43,102 bases of DNA from Ruminococcus sp. (lineage in GTDB: Bacteria > Bacillota > Clostridia > Oscillospirales > Ruminococcaceae), in the NCBI GenBank assembly GCA_017960805.1, contig JAGCYM010000023.1, forward strand, positions 1 to 43,102, read 5' to 3'. Positions 1 to 7,239 of the stretch are shown one piece after another (positions within the stretch are counted from its first letter, which is position 1; each line of letters starts with the position of its first letter). The position numbers and the translations under genes are program-made. The notes under the pieces are model-generated. The model saw nothing but the letters and a program-made list of their open reading frames with translations. It searched no databases and was not told the DNA's origin.

Positions 1-88
1 AGGACACTTGCCGGGCGACAGCCCGCCTGCGTTTTCTCTCCTTGTCTGCGCAGAAATTCTGCTCAAAAATCTGCACATGATTATAGTG

Positions 89-448
89 TCAACACACCCT
101 AGATTCCGCCTGTGTCTCCACGTTCAGTCCCCACAGTTCAATGAGCTGAGGCAGCACCGCGTAGATGGAGAATGTGTTGAACGCTTCGAGCCAGTCGTCA
201 GGATTGTCCGGGACGTTCTCCGGATCTGCGTGTTTCGCCATGATGTAGGCGATATTCTCGAACACTTCAAGACTCTCGATGTCAAGTGTCGAGCCTTCCT
301 CGTCACCCTCCTGCACGGAAGTCTGAAGCGCAGCGAAGTCCTTGTAAATATCCCTGCGGAACTTGATACGGTAAAGGCGAGGCACAGCAGCACTCGCCTT
401 GAACGGAACCTCGATACCGTCAACGGTGATCGTTTTTTTAATAGCCAT
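89..448 (-). CDS. Phage tail assembly chaperone-like protein
   Basis: The 119-residue product resembles the small tail assembly chaperones encoded just after the major tail (tube) protein in Firmicute siphophages; these hold the tape-measure protein before tail polymerisation. It is acidic in the middle (EEGSTLDIESLEVFENIAYIM) and ends with a Trp-Gly helix (IELWGLNVET). Start chosen at 448 because GGAGGT lies just upstream. It directly follows the 3' end of a tail-protein fragment (stop at 460), the expected phage order. The last residues (SRVC) look abrupt, and a different frame is open from about 88 to the window edge, so the 3' end may be damaged or may be the site of the programmed shift that such genes often carry. 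Family assignment rests on size, composition and context. Confidence 0.6.
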   Translation of the reverse strand: MAIKKTITVDGIEVPFKASAAVPRLYRIKFRRDIYKDFAALQTSVQEGDEEGSTLDIESLEVFENIAYIMAKHADPENVPDNPDDWLEAFNTFSIYAVLPQLIELWGLNVETQAESRVC

Positions 449-459
449 TCTGTACCTCC

Positions 460-600
460 TTACTCAGTCGTGTTGCCGCCGGACTTGGTTGATGCGGAAC
501 GTGTACCGGTGCTGTTGTTGGTTGCAGCAGTCGGCATATACACAGCGTTGTACCAGTTATCGCACGTTGAGTGCGTAGTATTGATGTCAAGGGAAAAATA
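460..600 (-). pseudogene. C-terminal fragment of a phage major tail protein
   Basis: On the minus strand a frame runs into a TAA at 460-462 and encodes about 46 residues, including DNWYNAVYMPTAATNN and a Ser/Thr/Gly-rich tail ending SGGNTTE. That low-complexity C-terminus, followed 12 bases later by the chaperone start, fits a phi13-type major tail protein. The frame is cut at about 600 by a hairpin, and the first residues encoded here (562-599) belong to a repeat also found near 11.87 kb. Only the C-terminal coding part is therefore really tail gene. It is a relict, not a functional gene. Confidence 0.5.
562..599 (+). repeat. 38-bp direct repeat, copy 1
   Basis: It begins GCACGTTGAGTGCGTAGT, and its first 18 bases are identical to those of a second copy at 11869-11906; overall 32 of 38 positions match. 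The core is a small dyad, GCAC-GTTGA-GTGC. Both copies lie in the same orientation and enclose about 11.3 kb. It sits exactly where the tail gene is truncated, so it may mark an insertion or recombination end. Confidence 0.6.
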
Positions 601-605
601 GAGAG

Positions 606-646
606 CATAAGAAAAGTGCCGAAAATTCGGCACTTTTTCTCTTATG
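606..646. terminator. Strong bidirectional hairpin terminator
   Basis: AAAGTGCCGAA and TTCGGCACTTT pair around a 2-base loop, flanked by A and T runs. An outer CATAAG/CTTATG pair extends the stem. It would end the leftward redox operon downstream of the short-chain dehydrogenase, and it insulates the tail-gene remnant. Confidence 0.8.
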
Positions 647-670
647 TAGAAATGATGGGATTATCGTGGA

Positions 671-786
671 GTGGATTTTCCCTGTCCTCGGGAATAAGTC
701 CAGTGTCTCTCGGAGATACAGTGCGCTTTGACTTACTAAAAGCACCCGACCTTATGTAGTTCTTGGGAAGAAATCCGACTAAGTGG
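671..786 (-). repeat. 115-bp interspersed repeat, copy 1
   Basis: About 115 bases are shared with 5849-5963; the central 70 bases are almost identical (two mismatches). The edges carry an imperfect inverted pair, GGATTTTCCC at 674 and GGGAAGAAATCC at 766, like a miniature transposable element. On the minus strand both copies are open in the same frame. This copy lies directly after the 3' end of the dehydrogenase gene. Confidence 0.75.
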
Positions 787-816
787 TATATTCCATTATT
801 CAGTTGTTTCCCCAGA

Positions 817-1539
817 TCAAACGTCCAGCGACCAGCCATGATCGCCGTGGTAGATCATCAGCCTTGTCATGCCGCCGTCAATGCAGATGTTTTCGCCGGT
901 GATGAACCCGGCCTTGTCAGAGCAGAGAAACAACACCATATTGGCAATATCCAGCGGATTTCCGACTCTTCCTGCCGGCTGCTGTACCGCATCTGCGCCC
1001 TTGTAGACTGTGTATGCAGTGTCGATCCACCCCGGAGAGATGGAATTGACACGCACCTTGCCTGCAAGACTGACCGCGAGAGCGTGCGTGAGTGCCGCAA
1101 TGCCGCCCTTTGCCGCTGTATAGCTTTCGGTCTGCGGCTGGCTCATGCGGTCACGGGAGGACGAGATATTGATGATACTGCCGCCATTGCTGAAATATGG
1201 CATGAACAGCTTTGACAGATAAAACGGCGCAGTAACGCCGACCGAGAGTGCATACTGGAATTCCTCATAGCTGCACTCATCAATGCCTTTCATCAGCGGC
1301 AGGGCATTATTGATGAGGAAATCAATGTGACCGTGCTTTGCAATGACCTGTTCAGCGAATCTCTCAAGCACGGCTTTGTCAGAAATATCCCCGACAAAAT
1401 GCTCGCCCTCTGCCTTGTCGATCACGCAGACGGATGCACCGTTTTTTCGGAATTCCTCTGCGATGCACTTGCCAATACCGTTTGCGCCGCCTGTGATGAC
1501 AGCGACTTTGTGTTCAAATTCTTTCATATGATGCCCCAT
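817..1539 (-). CDS. Short-chain dehydrogenase/reductase (SDR)
   Basis: This is a classical SDR of 240 residues, probably an NAD(P)-dependent oxidoreductase of small carbonyl or alcohol substrates. It has the Rossmann signature TGGANGIG (16-23), the NNA motif (77-79), an active-site Ser near 127 and the YxxxK pair Tyr140/Lys144; the C-terminal ICIDGGMTR is typical of the fold. The ATG at 1539 overlaps the TGA of the upstream monooxygenase gene (TGATG), implying translational coupling. An alternative start, Met5 at 1527, has a weak GGGG ahead of it. It is the last gene of the MarR-headed redox operon, and its substrate cannot be read from sequence. Confidence 0.88.
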   Translation of the reverse strand: MGHHMKEFEHKVAVITGGANGIGKCIAEEFRKNGASVCVIDKAEGEHFVGDISDKAVLERFAEQVIAKHGHIDFLINNALPLMKGIDECSYEEFQYALSVGVTAPFYLSKLFMPYFSNGGSIINISSSRDRMSQPQTESYTAAKGGIAALTHALAVSLAGKVRVNSISPGWIDTAYTVYKGADAVQQPAGRVGNPLDIANMVLFLCSDKAGFITGENICIDGGMTRLMIYHGDHGWSLDV

Positions 1540-1832
1540 CAGTCCGCAACATCATACCGCATGATCGTTGTGTCTATCACATATTTCTGCTTCAGCTCTC
1601 CGAGTTTCGTAAAATGCGGTGTCTGCGAATGTGCTGCTACGGCGTCTACGGATGCCCACAATTCGATGAGAAGCAGCTCATCCTCGTTGTGGGGGCTGAG
1701 ATAGTAGTCATACTTCTCATTGCCCTCCTCTGCACGGGATGCCGCCGCAATGCCGCTTTGAATCAGGATATCGTAAAATGCCTGACGCATTCCCGGTTTT
1801 GTGAAATAGTGTACCTCGACAAATTGCTTCAT
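1539..1832 (-). CDS. Quinol/antibiotic-biosynthesis monooxygenase-like protein (ABM fold)
   Basis: The 97-residue protein has the ABM ferredoxin-like fold pattern: an opening strand (VEVHYFTKPG), a central Tyr-rich strand (KYDYYLSPHNEDELLLIELW) and an AAHSQTPHF segment before the last helix. Family members are small dimers, cofactor-free oxygenases or quinol-linked detoxification proteins. The start has AAGGAG upstream. It overlaps the dehydrogenase start by one base and follows a flavodoxin gene by about 11 bases, so it is co-transcribed with them. A related gene lies at 12.7 kb and a degraded one at 24.0 kb. Role in quinone handling is inferred from family and neighbours. Confidence 0.8.
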   Translation of the reverse strand: MKQFVEVHYFTKPGMRQAFYDILIQSGIAAASRAEEGNEKYDYYLSPHNEDELLLIELWASVDAVAAHSQTPHFTKLGELKQKYVIDTTIMRYDVAD

Positions 1833-1843
1833 GATAACGCTCC

Positions 1844-2287
1844 TTATACGATCTCCGATGCAGATGTAACCCTTTTTGCATCTGCAATGTTTGCGCCCTT
1901 AACGTAAGGCTCCAGCTTTTCGGCGGTTTTTCCGATACCGCTGCTGCCGGATGTGGCGAAGATATGGAGCGTTTTCCCGTTCCAGTCATAGCCCTTGCAG
2001 AACGTATTGACCACATTCGGGGCGGCATAATACCAGATCGGGAAGCCGAGATAAACGGTGTCGTACTCGCTCCAGTTTTCGATCTTGCCTGCAACGGGAA
2101 CATCTTTCTTGCCGAGCTTTTCCTTATTGCATCTGGCAAGCGGATTCGTCCATTTCATGTCGGCTTTGGTGTAGGGCTGTTCAGGCTTGATCTCAAAAAC
2201 ATCTGCGCCCAGCTTCTGTGCAAGTTCCTCTGCAATCTTTCTTGTTTTTCCAGTCTCGGCGCTGAAATAAATGACAATAGACTTCAT
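1844..2287 (-). CDS. Flavodoxin
   Basis: The 147-residue single-domain flavodoxin carries FMN as a soluble electron carrier. The phosphate-binding loop is FSAETGKTRK near residue 10, and the aromatic flavin-stacking region is FPIWYYAAPNVV; the SGSSGIGKTAEKL segment is typical of the Flavodoxin_4 group. GGAGGA precedes the ATG. The phosphate loop is related to that in the second flavodoxin domain of the lipoprotein at 7.8-9.0 kb. It probably passes electrons to or from the nitroreductases in the same operon, which is an inference from linkage. Confidence 0.88.
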   Translation of the reverse strand: MKSIVIYFSAETGKTRKIAEELAQKLGADVFEIKPEQPYTKADMKWTNPLARCNKEKLGKKDVPVAGKIENWSEYDTVYLGFPIWYYAAPNVVNTFCKGYDWNGKTLHIFATSGSSGIGKTAEKLEPYVKGANIADAKRVTSASEIV

Positions 2288-2304
2288 GACACGTTCCTCC
2301 TTTG

Positions 2305-2700
2305 TTATTTTATGGTACTGAATTTTCTGCCGAACTCCTTTGCAGCATCCAGTCTGCTCCGGATCCGCATCATATGTGCGTAGAAATATTCTTCCTCCAC
2401 TGTGATACCCTTTTCACGGAACTGCTTTTTGAGCGCAAGGACTGTCCGCCTTGACCAATTAGAGGTGGTGAACAGAACGACCTTGCCGACTAGTTCAAGT
2501 GTCAGCTTTCCGGCATAGGCTTTCAGCTCCGGCGCCATGATATTCGCGTAGGGCGCACCGCCAAGAAAGAGGATATCTGCGCGCTGTGAGAGTGTCGGTT
2601 CGTCCGTGATCGAAACCGCCTTGACTCCGGCACCCTCAGCAACCGCCCCTGCGATCTGACGGGTATTGCCGGACTTGGAAAAATATCTGACTGCGATCAT
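2305..2700 (-). CDS. Flavodoxin-like protein (small, 131 residues)
   Basis: It begins MIAVRYFSKSGNTRQIA, a classic flavodoxin P-loop (SKSGNTRQ) for FMN phosphate. The second loop (LGGAPYANIMAPEL) and third (FTTSNWSRRTV) follow the flavodoxin order but are short. Start placed at 2700 because AAGGAGGT sits there; a longer open frame to 2808 has no ribosome site and overlaps the upstream nitroreductase gene. This is the second flavodoxin of the operon, so the cell would make two different carriers under one regulator. Confidence 0.8.
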   Translation of the reverse strand: MIAVRYFSKSGNTRQIAGAVAEGAGVKAVSITDEPTLSQRADILFLGGAPYANIMAPELKAYAGKLTLELVGKVVLFTTSNWSRRTVLALKKQFREKGITVEEEYFYAHMMRIRSRLDAAKEFGRKFSTIK

Positions 2701-2719
2701 GTGACCGACCTCCTTATTT

Positions 2720-3232
2720 TTACAAATATGTGACCGTCTCCGACAGCGGCTTTCTGCTTTCGTGATTCGGGAGCGGACCTGCGCCTTCTGCGGCATAGCC
2801 CAGATCAAGAAGCATCAGCACTTCCTCGTTCTCCGGCAGATCAAGAAGCTCTGCCGCCTTGTCAGGGTCAAAATAATTGATCCAGCAGCTATCCACTCCT
2901 TCGTCTGCGGCGGCGAGAATCAGATGCGTGGCAACGATGGTCGCATCCTCCACGCCGGAGTCACGCTTCTCGCCTGGATAGGTGAACACATTGTTCTTGT
3001 CGAAGGCGACCACCACAACGGTCGGCGCACCGTATCGGCAGGGCGTGAGCTGGTCGATCACAGCGAGTTTTTCCGAAGACTGAATGACATAGATGTGCTG
3101 CTCCTGCAAATTCTTTGCAGTTGGGGCAAGTCTTCCAGCTTCCAGAATAGCGGTCAGCTTTTCCGACTCCACCTGTCTGTCATTGTACTTCTTGCATGAA
3201 TAACGATTCTTGACAACTTCTTTGAATTCCAT
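2720..3232 (-). CDS. Nitroreductase family protein
   Basis: This 170-residue FMN-dependent oxidoreductase opens with the family N-terminus (FKEVVKNRYSCKKYNDRQV), whose Arg and Lys/Ser residues contact FMN phosphate. It continues with APTAKNLQEQ and the hinge motif SCWINYFDPDKAAELL, and ends with the Gly-rich LGYAAEGAGPLPNHESRKPL. Such enzymes reduce nitroaromatics, quinones or flavins with NAD(P)H and act as dimers. AGGAGG lies upstream of the ATG. It sits between a Pr6Pr membrane protein and a flavodoxin in the MarR-headed operon. Physiological substrate is unknown. Confidence 0.88.
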   Translation of the reverse strand: MEFKEVVKNRYSCKKYNDRQVESEKLTAILEAGRLAPTAKNLQEQHIYVIQSSEKLAVIDQLTPCRYGAPTVVVVAFDKNNVFTYPGEKRDSGVEDATIVATHLILAAADEGVDSCWINYFDPDKAAELLDLPENEEVLMLLDLGYAAEGAGPLPNHESRKPLSETVTYL

Positions 3233-3257
3233 AATATATTCCTCCTATTTTAATTGA

Positions 3258-3944
3258 TTATTTGTTCGCTGTATGAAACATTTTTTTCAACCCGTCCAGT
3301 ATCAGCAGATACAGCATTCCCACGATCAGCAGCGCACAGAACAGTGCTAAGATCCACCACGCACAGCCCATATACGGCAGTTCATTCGTAAAGCCGAATG
3401 CGCCTGCCGGACTGCCCCAGTTCAGGAAGAAATACGGGTAATTGTAGCCCTCTGCAAACTGCCAGTTCCGAACATATCCGATTCCTGCATAGATTGCATA
3501 CAGGATCGGCGGAACGATCACCCAGAGGTCATTGCGCTTTTTGATACTGCTGCTGATGCCCGTCACAAAAAAGTCCAGTATCCCGGCAACGGGTACGGCA
3601 ACGTGCGTCAGGACATTCTGCACGTTCCATACAGCACCTGCCGGTACAAGGACAAAACAGAACACCGCACCGGTCAGGGTAATTGAGATCGTACCGACAA
3701 ACTTAATTATATACCAAAGATCGCTGAAGGGCTTGCTTTTCAGCATTTTCAAAAGTCCTATCAGGCAGATCACCGCCAGCGCGATATTGGACTGTATCGT
3801 GAAGAACATGAACACCGTCCTGCCGCCCATGAAGGAATCCCTTCCGGCGTGCCAGCTTAAAAATGTACCGATCACTGCTGACGCTATGACAATTGCTTTC
3901 AGGATATAGGACAGTATTTTCTGCATCGGAGAAAGATCACGCAT
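3258..3944 (-). CDS. Pr6Pr family membrane protein
   Basis: The 228-residue protein has about six hydrophobic helices, separated by short loops with conserved features such as FFTIQSNIAL, LTHVAVPV and a Tyr/Trp-rich YPYFFLNWGSPAGAF. These match the bacterial six-helix Pr6Pr group (distantly related to androgen-induced gene 1-type proteins). GGGGGAG precedes the first Met. No function is established for the bacterial family. Its place between two nitroreductase genes suggests a membrane role in the same redox or detoxification response. Confidence 0.8.
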   Translation of the reverse strand: MRDLSPMQKILSYILKAIVIASAVIGTFLSWHAGRDSFMGGRTVFMFFTIQSNIALAVICLIGLLKMLKSKPFSDLWYIIKFVGTISITLTGAVFCFVLVPAGAVWNVQNVLTHVAVPVAGILDFFVTGISSSIKKRNDLWVIVPPILYAIYAGIGYVRNWQFAEGYNYPYFFLNWGSPAGAFGFTNELPYMGCAWWILALFCALLIVGMLYLLILDGLKKMFHTANK

Positions 3945-3985
3945 ATAATTCTCCCCCTCTCAGGAGCCTGTAACGGCAGTTTTGT

Positions 3986-4774
3986 TCATAACGTGACAGT
4001 GGCGATGTATTCAGCGTCACGATCGGAAGCTATGTCAGGCTTCTCAGTTTTGAGAGTGCCGCCTGCAATGCTCATAAAGTGGCATATCGCGATTCCGAGA
4101 TCGACCTTCTGAACGTCCCACGCAGCGCCGGAAGCGGGAAGACTTTTCTTTTCAAAGAAATGATAATCGCTGCCGCACTTTACGATACGCCACGGCTGCT
4201 TGTTGACTGCCGACGGAGCAAATCTGACCGCTTCCAGCGCATTCTGTACCGTAACATCATCGGTATTAAGCGGTGTGCTGAAATCATTTTCAAAGAACAG
4301 ATCATCAGCCTTGATTCGTTTGTCGGCCTTGATCGCCGTCCGCATTCCGATCTCTTTGATAGAACGTTTTTTTGCTGGATAACCGAGCGGACTCACACAG
4401 GGCATGATCTCGCCGTCATTAACCCCTGCCTCCTGCTCAAAACGCTCACGCTTCATTGTTCCGCCGATCCATGTTGTTCCTATGCCGAGCGACCACGCAT
4501 ACAGCACAATTTTCTCGAAGGAATAGCCGAACGCTTCGGCACAGTGTTCTGTCAGCGGCACTTTTCCTGCGATATAGAGATGTTCTCCCTGAATGACGGG
4601 ACTGGATAATCCGTGTCCTTTGGCATCAAGCAGAACAAATTCCACCGGAATTTCAAAGGGATTCGTAATCGTTTTGATGTACTCCGTCAGCTTCTTTCTG
4701 TTGTCTTCTGTTACAGCTTTGCCGTCAAAGGTTCTGACACTTTTTCGTGTTCGGATAAGTTCCATCATATCCAT
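3986..4774 (-). CDS. Nitroreductase family protein (two-lobed, 262 residues)
   Basis: The N-terminal MELIRTRKSVRTFDGKAV gives the FMN-phosphate Arg-Ser-Val-Arg signature, and the second half has RFAPSAVNKQPWRIV. This is the layout of the longer nitroreductase branch in Clostridia, in which two half-domains make one polypeptide. GIGTTWIGGT and LGYPAKKR match conserved loops. The ATG at 4774 with AGAGGT seven bases upstream is preferred to the GTG at 4783. It is the first gene after the MarR regulator, and the operon holds a second, shorter nitroreductase, so the two may differ in substrate. Confidence 0.85.
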   Translation of the reverse strand: MDMMELIRTRKSVRTFDGKAVTEDNRKKLTEYIKTITNPFEIPVEFVLLDAKGHGLSSPVIQGEHLYIAGKVPLTEHCAEAFGYSFEKIVLYAWSLGIGTTWIGGTMKRERFEQEAGVNDGEIMPCVSPLGYPAKKRSIKEIGMRTAIKADKRIKADDLFFENDFSTPLNTDDVTVQNALEAVRFAPSAVNKQPWRIVKCGSDYHFFEKKSLPASGAAWDVQKVDLGIAICHFMSIAGGTLKTEKPDIASDRDAEYIATVTL

Positions 4775-4826
4775 AGTAAGCACCTCTTATTCTTTTTTTC
4801 AGTGAGACTTTTCACTGTTTATAGGT

Positions 4827-5276
4827 TTATTTCCTGTTATCGCATTGCTCGTCCAGCAATTCATAAAGCAGATCATAGAGCTGCTTTGCTTTTTCAGGTG
4901 CGATATTGAAGCATTTCCCGATCTGAAGCGGGATATCCTTTGCCTCTTCTTGCAACATTCTCCCTTTTTCGGTCAGCGTGATGATAAACGAACGCTCATC
5001 TGCGGTACTCTGTCTCTTTTCGATATATCCCTGCTGACGCAGCTTTTTCAGGACAGGAGATAATGTTCCGCTGTCAAGCATCAGCCTCTTGCAGATCTCC
5101 CCGACGGTCAGACCGTCTTTCTCCCACAGCACAAGAAAAAGGATATACTGCGTGTAGGTCAGCCCAAGTGGTTTCAGAAACGGTGTATAAGCTGAGGTTA
5201 CCGCACGGACAGCCGCATAGATTGGAAAACAGAGCTGGTTATCCAGCTTCATTGCTTCTTTATAGTTATACTCCAA
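4827..5276 (-). CDS. MarR-family regulator, OhrR-like (redox-sensing)
   Basis: This 149-residue winged-helix repressor has the OhrR N-terminal signature KLDNQLCFPIYAA, with Cys16 in the place of the peroxidatic Cys of one-Cys OhrR proteins (Cys15 in Bacillus subtilis). The recognition helix region is DSGTLSPVLKKLRQQG, followed by the wing with the RQSTADERS salt-bridge motif. OhrR loses DNA binding when that Cys is oxidised by organic peroxide or hypochlorite. Here it heads an eight-gene leftward operon and lies behind a consensus promoter overlapped by a dyad. Autoregulation and control of the redox genes follow as inference; no ohr peroxidase gene is visible in the window. Confidence 0.88.
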   Translation of the reverse strand: MEYNYKEAMKLDNQLCFPIYAAVRAVTSAYTPFLKPLGLTYTQYILFLVLWEKDGLTVGEICKRLMLDSGTLSPVLKKLRQQGYIEKRQSTADERSFIITLTEKGRMLQEEAKDIPLQIGKCFNIAPEKAKQLYDLLYELLDEQCDNRK

Positions 5277-5305
5277 GTGAATACACCTCCGTAAAATGTC
5301 TGTTG

Positions 5306-5341
5306 CAACTATATTGTATCAAATATAATTGAGTTTGTCAA
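5306..5341 (-). promoter_or_regulatory. Promoter and candidate OhrR/MarR operator of the redox operon
   Basis: On the minus strand the -35 box TTGACA (5336-5341) and -10 box TACAAT (5313-5318) are 17 bases apart. A 26-bp dyad (5306-5331) covers the -10 and spacer; 10 of its 13 position pairs are complementary, with arms CAACTATATT and AATATAATTG. A repressor bound there would block RNA polymerase, as expected for an autoregulated MarR protein. Confidence 0.75.
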
Positions 5342-5383
5342 GAGGTAATGAAAATATTTTCAAAATGCGATTGTATATAGTAT

Positions 5384-5437
5384 GGCTCCCCATGTGATAC
5401 CATGATCATTTATTGCCTTTTCATCACTCGGGGAGCC
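5384..5437. terminator. Hairpin between pseudogene and MarR promoter
   Basis: GGCTCCCC (5384) pairs with GGGGAGCC (5430), with an inner GTGAT/ATCAC pair. It follows the 3' end of the 5461-5838 gene remnant. There is only a weak T run on either side, so termination is uncertain. Confidence 0.45.
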
Positions 5438-5460
5438 TTGTCTTTATTCAGTTGTATTCG

Positions 5461-5838
5461 CTACCGGCTGACAGGGACTGATGCCAACAGGCGAAAAACT
5501 GTATACATCGGTGATCGTACAGGATCATCGCCATCAAAGATGCCTTTGCAGATTACAGTAACAACATTTCCGGGACCGAGTTCACCATTATAAATGCTGG
5601 AATCATACGAATCCATACTGATTCTATATCGTGTATCCTTCCTAATTTGTGGAAAATGCTCCGGCTGACAATCGGTTTTTACGATCACATAGCCGTCATC
5701 CGTCACTTCGTCAACAGTCGCCATGAACTGCATGACGCCCAGCGGAATGTAACCTTCCTTTGCTTTTTCCGTCCCATACTCTCCGAAAATGCAGAATTCG
5801 TTGTCAATCAGGACATCCAGTGTACCCTCTTCATGCAA
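5461..5838 (-). pseudogene. N-terminally truncated protein of unknown family
   Basis: About 125 residues are open, starting from a TTG that has no ribosome site and lies four codons after an in-frame stop. The coding potential starts right at the edge of the 115-bp repeat, so the true N-terminus, perhaps with a signal peptide, is missing. What remains reads as beta-rich modules (GTLDVLIDNEFCIFGEYG, PGNVVTVICKGIFDG). I do not recognise the family; the pattern recalls small secreted or lipoprotein beta-barrel domains. Confidence 0.45.
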
Positions 5839-5848
5839 GATAAGTCAA

Positions 5849-5963
5849 GCGGGTTTTCGCCGTTCTTGGGAATAAGTCCAGTGTCTCTTGAAGATACAGT
5901 GCGCTTTGACTTACTAAAAGCACCCGACCTTATGTAGTTGGAGGGAAGAAATCCGACCAGTGG
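5849..5963 (-). repeat. 115-bp interspersed repeat, copy 2
   Basis: It is the partner of 671-786 in the same orientation. It lies between a decarboxylase gene that has lost its 3' end and a gene that has lost its 5' end, so the repeat marks a rearrangement joint. Its left edge inverted arm (GGGTTTTCGCC) has diverged from that of copy 1. Confidence 0.75.
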
Positions 5964-6215
5964 GTAATGACGGCAGCGATTTCCTTCTGTGATACGCCGT
6001 GATTTTTTGCGTTCATCAGGTGATATTTCAAGGCATCGCTTGTCACGCCCTGCGACATGAGAGTGACTACCGTGATGATACTCCGTGTTTTCAGGTCAAT
6101 GTCGGTATTGTTCCAGTTCTCCCCGAAAAGAATATCATCATTGAAATGTGCAAATTCGGGGGGCAAACTCACCGAGGGCATCTCGTCCTGCGGTTTGTAC
6201 GATCTTTTCAGACAT
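5930..6215 (-). pseudogene. Carboxymuconolactone decarboxylase-like gene, frameshifted and truncated
   Basis: The true start is the ATG at 6215 with AAGGAGGTG upstream, giving MSEKIVQTAGRDALGEFAP. The frame then slips at a run of six C (minus strand, about 6158-6163); with five C it would continue in frame into EFAHFNDDILFGENW and the family core (DLKTRSIITVVTLMSQG, AKNHGVSQKEIAAVITH). It then runs into the 115-bp repeat and stops at 5930, losing the usual AFYAGWP C-terminus. Members are AhpD-fold, often thiol-dependent, proteins. It sits 12 bases after the alpha/beta hydrolase gene and was once part of the LysR-side operon. The homopolymer slip could be a sequencing error; the 3' truncation could not. 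Confidence 0.75.
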
Positions 6216-6227
6216 TGCGGCACCTCC

Positions 6228-7226
6228 TTATTTTAGGTATTCATTATAAAACGCTTCGAGCTTGTCAAACGGAATGACCTTCTTTTCACCGCCGTCATAC
6301 AGATCGGTATGAGAAGCGCCTTCGATAATGAGAAGTTCCTTGTTATCGGGGTATTTGCTGCCCTTCGTCATATTCTCGTAAGCGTCCCTGCCGAAATAAC
6401 AGGAGTGAGCCTTTTCACCGTGAACGATCAGCACAGCGGAGCGAATTTCGCTGCTGTACTGCAAGATCGGCATATTGATAAACGACATACAGCCAATCAC
6501 ATTCCAGCCGCCGTTGGAGTTGAGTGAGCGGGGGTGATAACCTCTCTCGGTCTTATAATATGCGTGATAGTCCTTGACGAAATATGGTGCGTCATCGGGC
6601 AGAGGATCAACAACACCGCCTGCAAGAGCATACTCACCGCTTGCATAATCCTTTGTACGCTGGGCATTCATAGCCTGCTTGCTTGCATATCTCTTTTCTT
6701 CGCTGTCCTCCGAATCAAAATATCCCTTTGAAGCGACTCTTGTCATATCATACATCGTAGAAGCGACAGTTGCCTTGATACGGGTATCCATAGCCGCCGC
6801 ATTGATTGCCATACCGCCCCAACCGCAGATGCCGAGGATACCGATTCGCTCAGGATCGACATTGTCCTGCACGGAGAGGAAGTCAACGGCAGCGGAGAAA
6901 TCTTCGGTGTTTATGTCGGGAGAAGCCATATATCTCGGCTGTCCGCCGCTTTCGCCCGTAAAGGACGGATCAAAGGCAATCGTCAGGAAACCACGCTCCG
7001 CAAGTGTCTGAGCATACAGACCGCTGCTCTGCTCCTTGACCGCACCAAACGGACCGCTGACAGCAATCGCAGGAAGCTTGCCCTCTGCATCCTTCGGGAT
7101 ATACATATCTGCGGCAAGCGTGATACCGTAACGATTATGGAAAGTGACCTTCTTGTGGTCAACTTTATCGGACTTCGGGAAAGTCTTGTCCCATTCGGTG
7201 GTTAAAGTCAGCATTTCTTCTTTCAT
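6228..7226 (-). CDS. Alpha/beta hydrolase (YcjY/dienelactone-hydrolase-like)
   Basis: The 332-residue cytoplasmic hydrolase has a beta-strand/oxyanion region (LPAIAVSGPFGAVKEQ) and the nucleophile elbow GILGICGWGGMA, where Cys stands where many relatives have Ser, as in dienelactone hydrolases. A C-terminal SHTDLYDGG supplies the His, and an Asp/Glu comes from the LIVHGEKAHSCY region. Start at 7226 has GAGGAGGT upstream; the longer frame overlaps the preceding gene. This hydrolase type is often found beside flavodoxin, decarboxylase and aldo-keto reductase genes in Firmicutes. Substrate is unknown. Confidence 0.85.
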   Translation of the reverse strand: MKEEMLTLTTEWDKTFPKSDKVDHKKVTFHNRYGITLAADMYIPKDAEGKLPAIAVSGPFGAVKEQSSGLYAQTLAERGFLTIAFDPSFTGESGGQPRYMASPDINTEDFSAAVDFLSVQDNVDPERIGILGICGWGGMAINAAAMDTRIKATVASTMYDMTRVASKGYFDSEDSEEKRYASKQAMNAQRTKDYASGEYALAGGVVDPLPDDAPYFVKDYHAYYKTERGYHPRSLNSNGGWNVIGCMSFINMPILQYSSEIRSAVLIVHGEKAHSCYFGRDAYENMTKGSKYPDNKELLIIEGASHTDLYDGGEKKVIPFDKLEAFYNEYLK

Positions 7227-7239
7227 GTTCAGTACCTCC

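Noticed and set aside
8-601. 197-residue plus-strand open frame over the phage tail region
   Set aside because: It is the complement of the tail genes; no ribosome site and no recognisable domain, while the minus strand has both.
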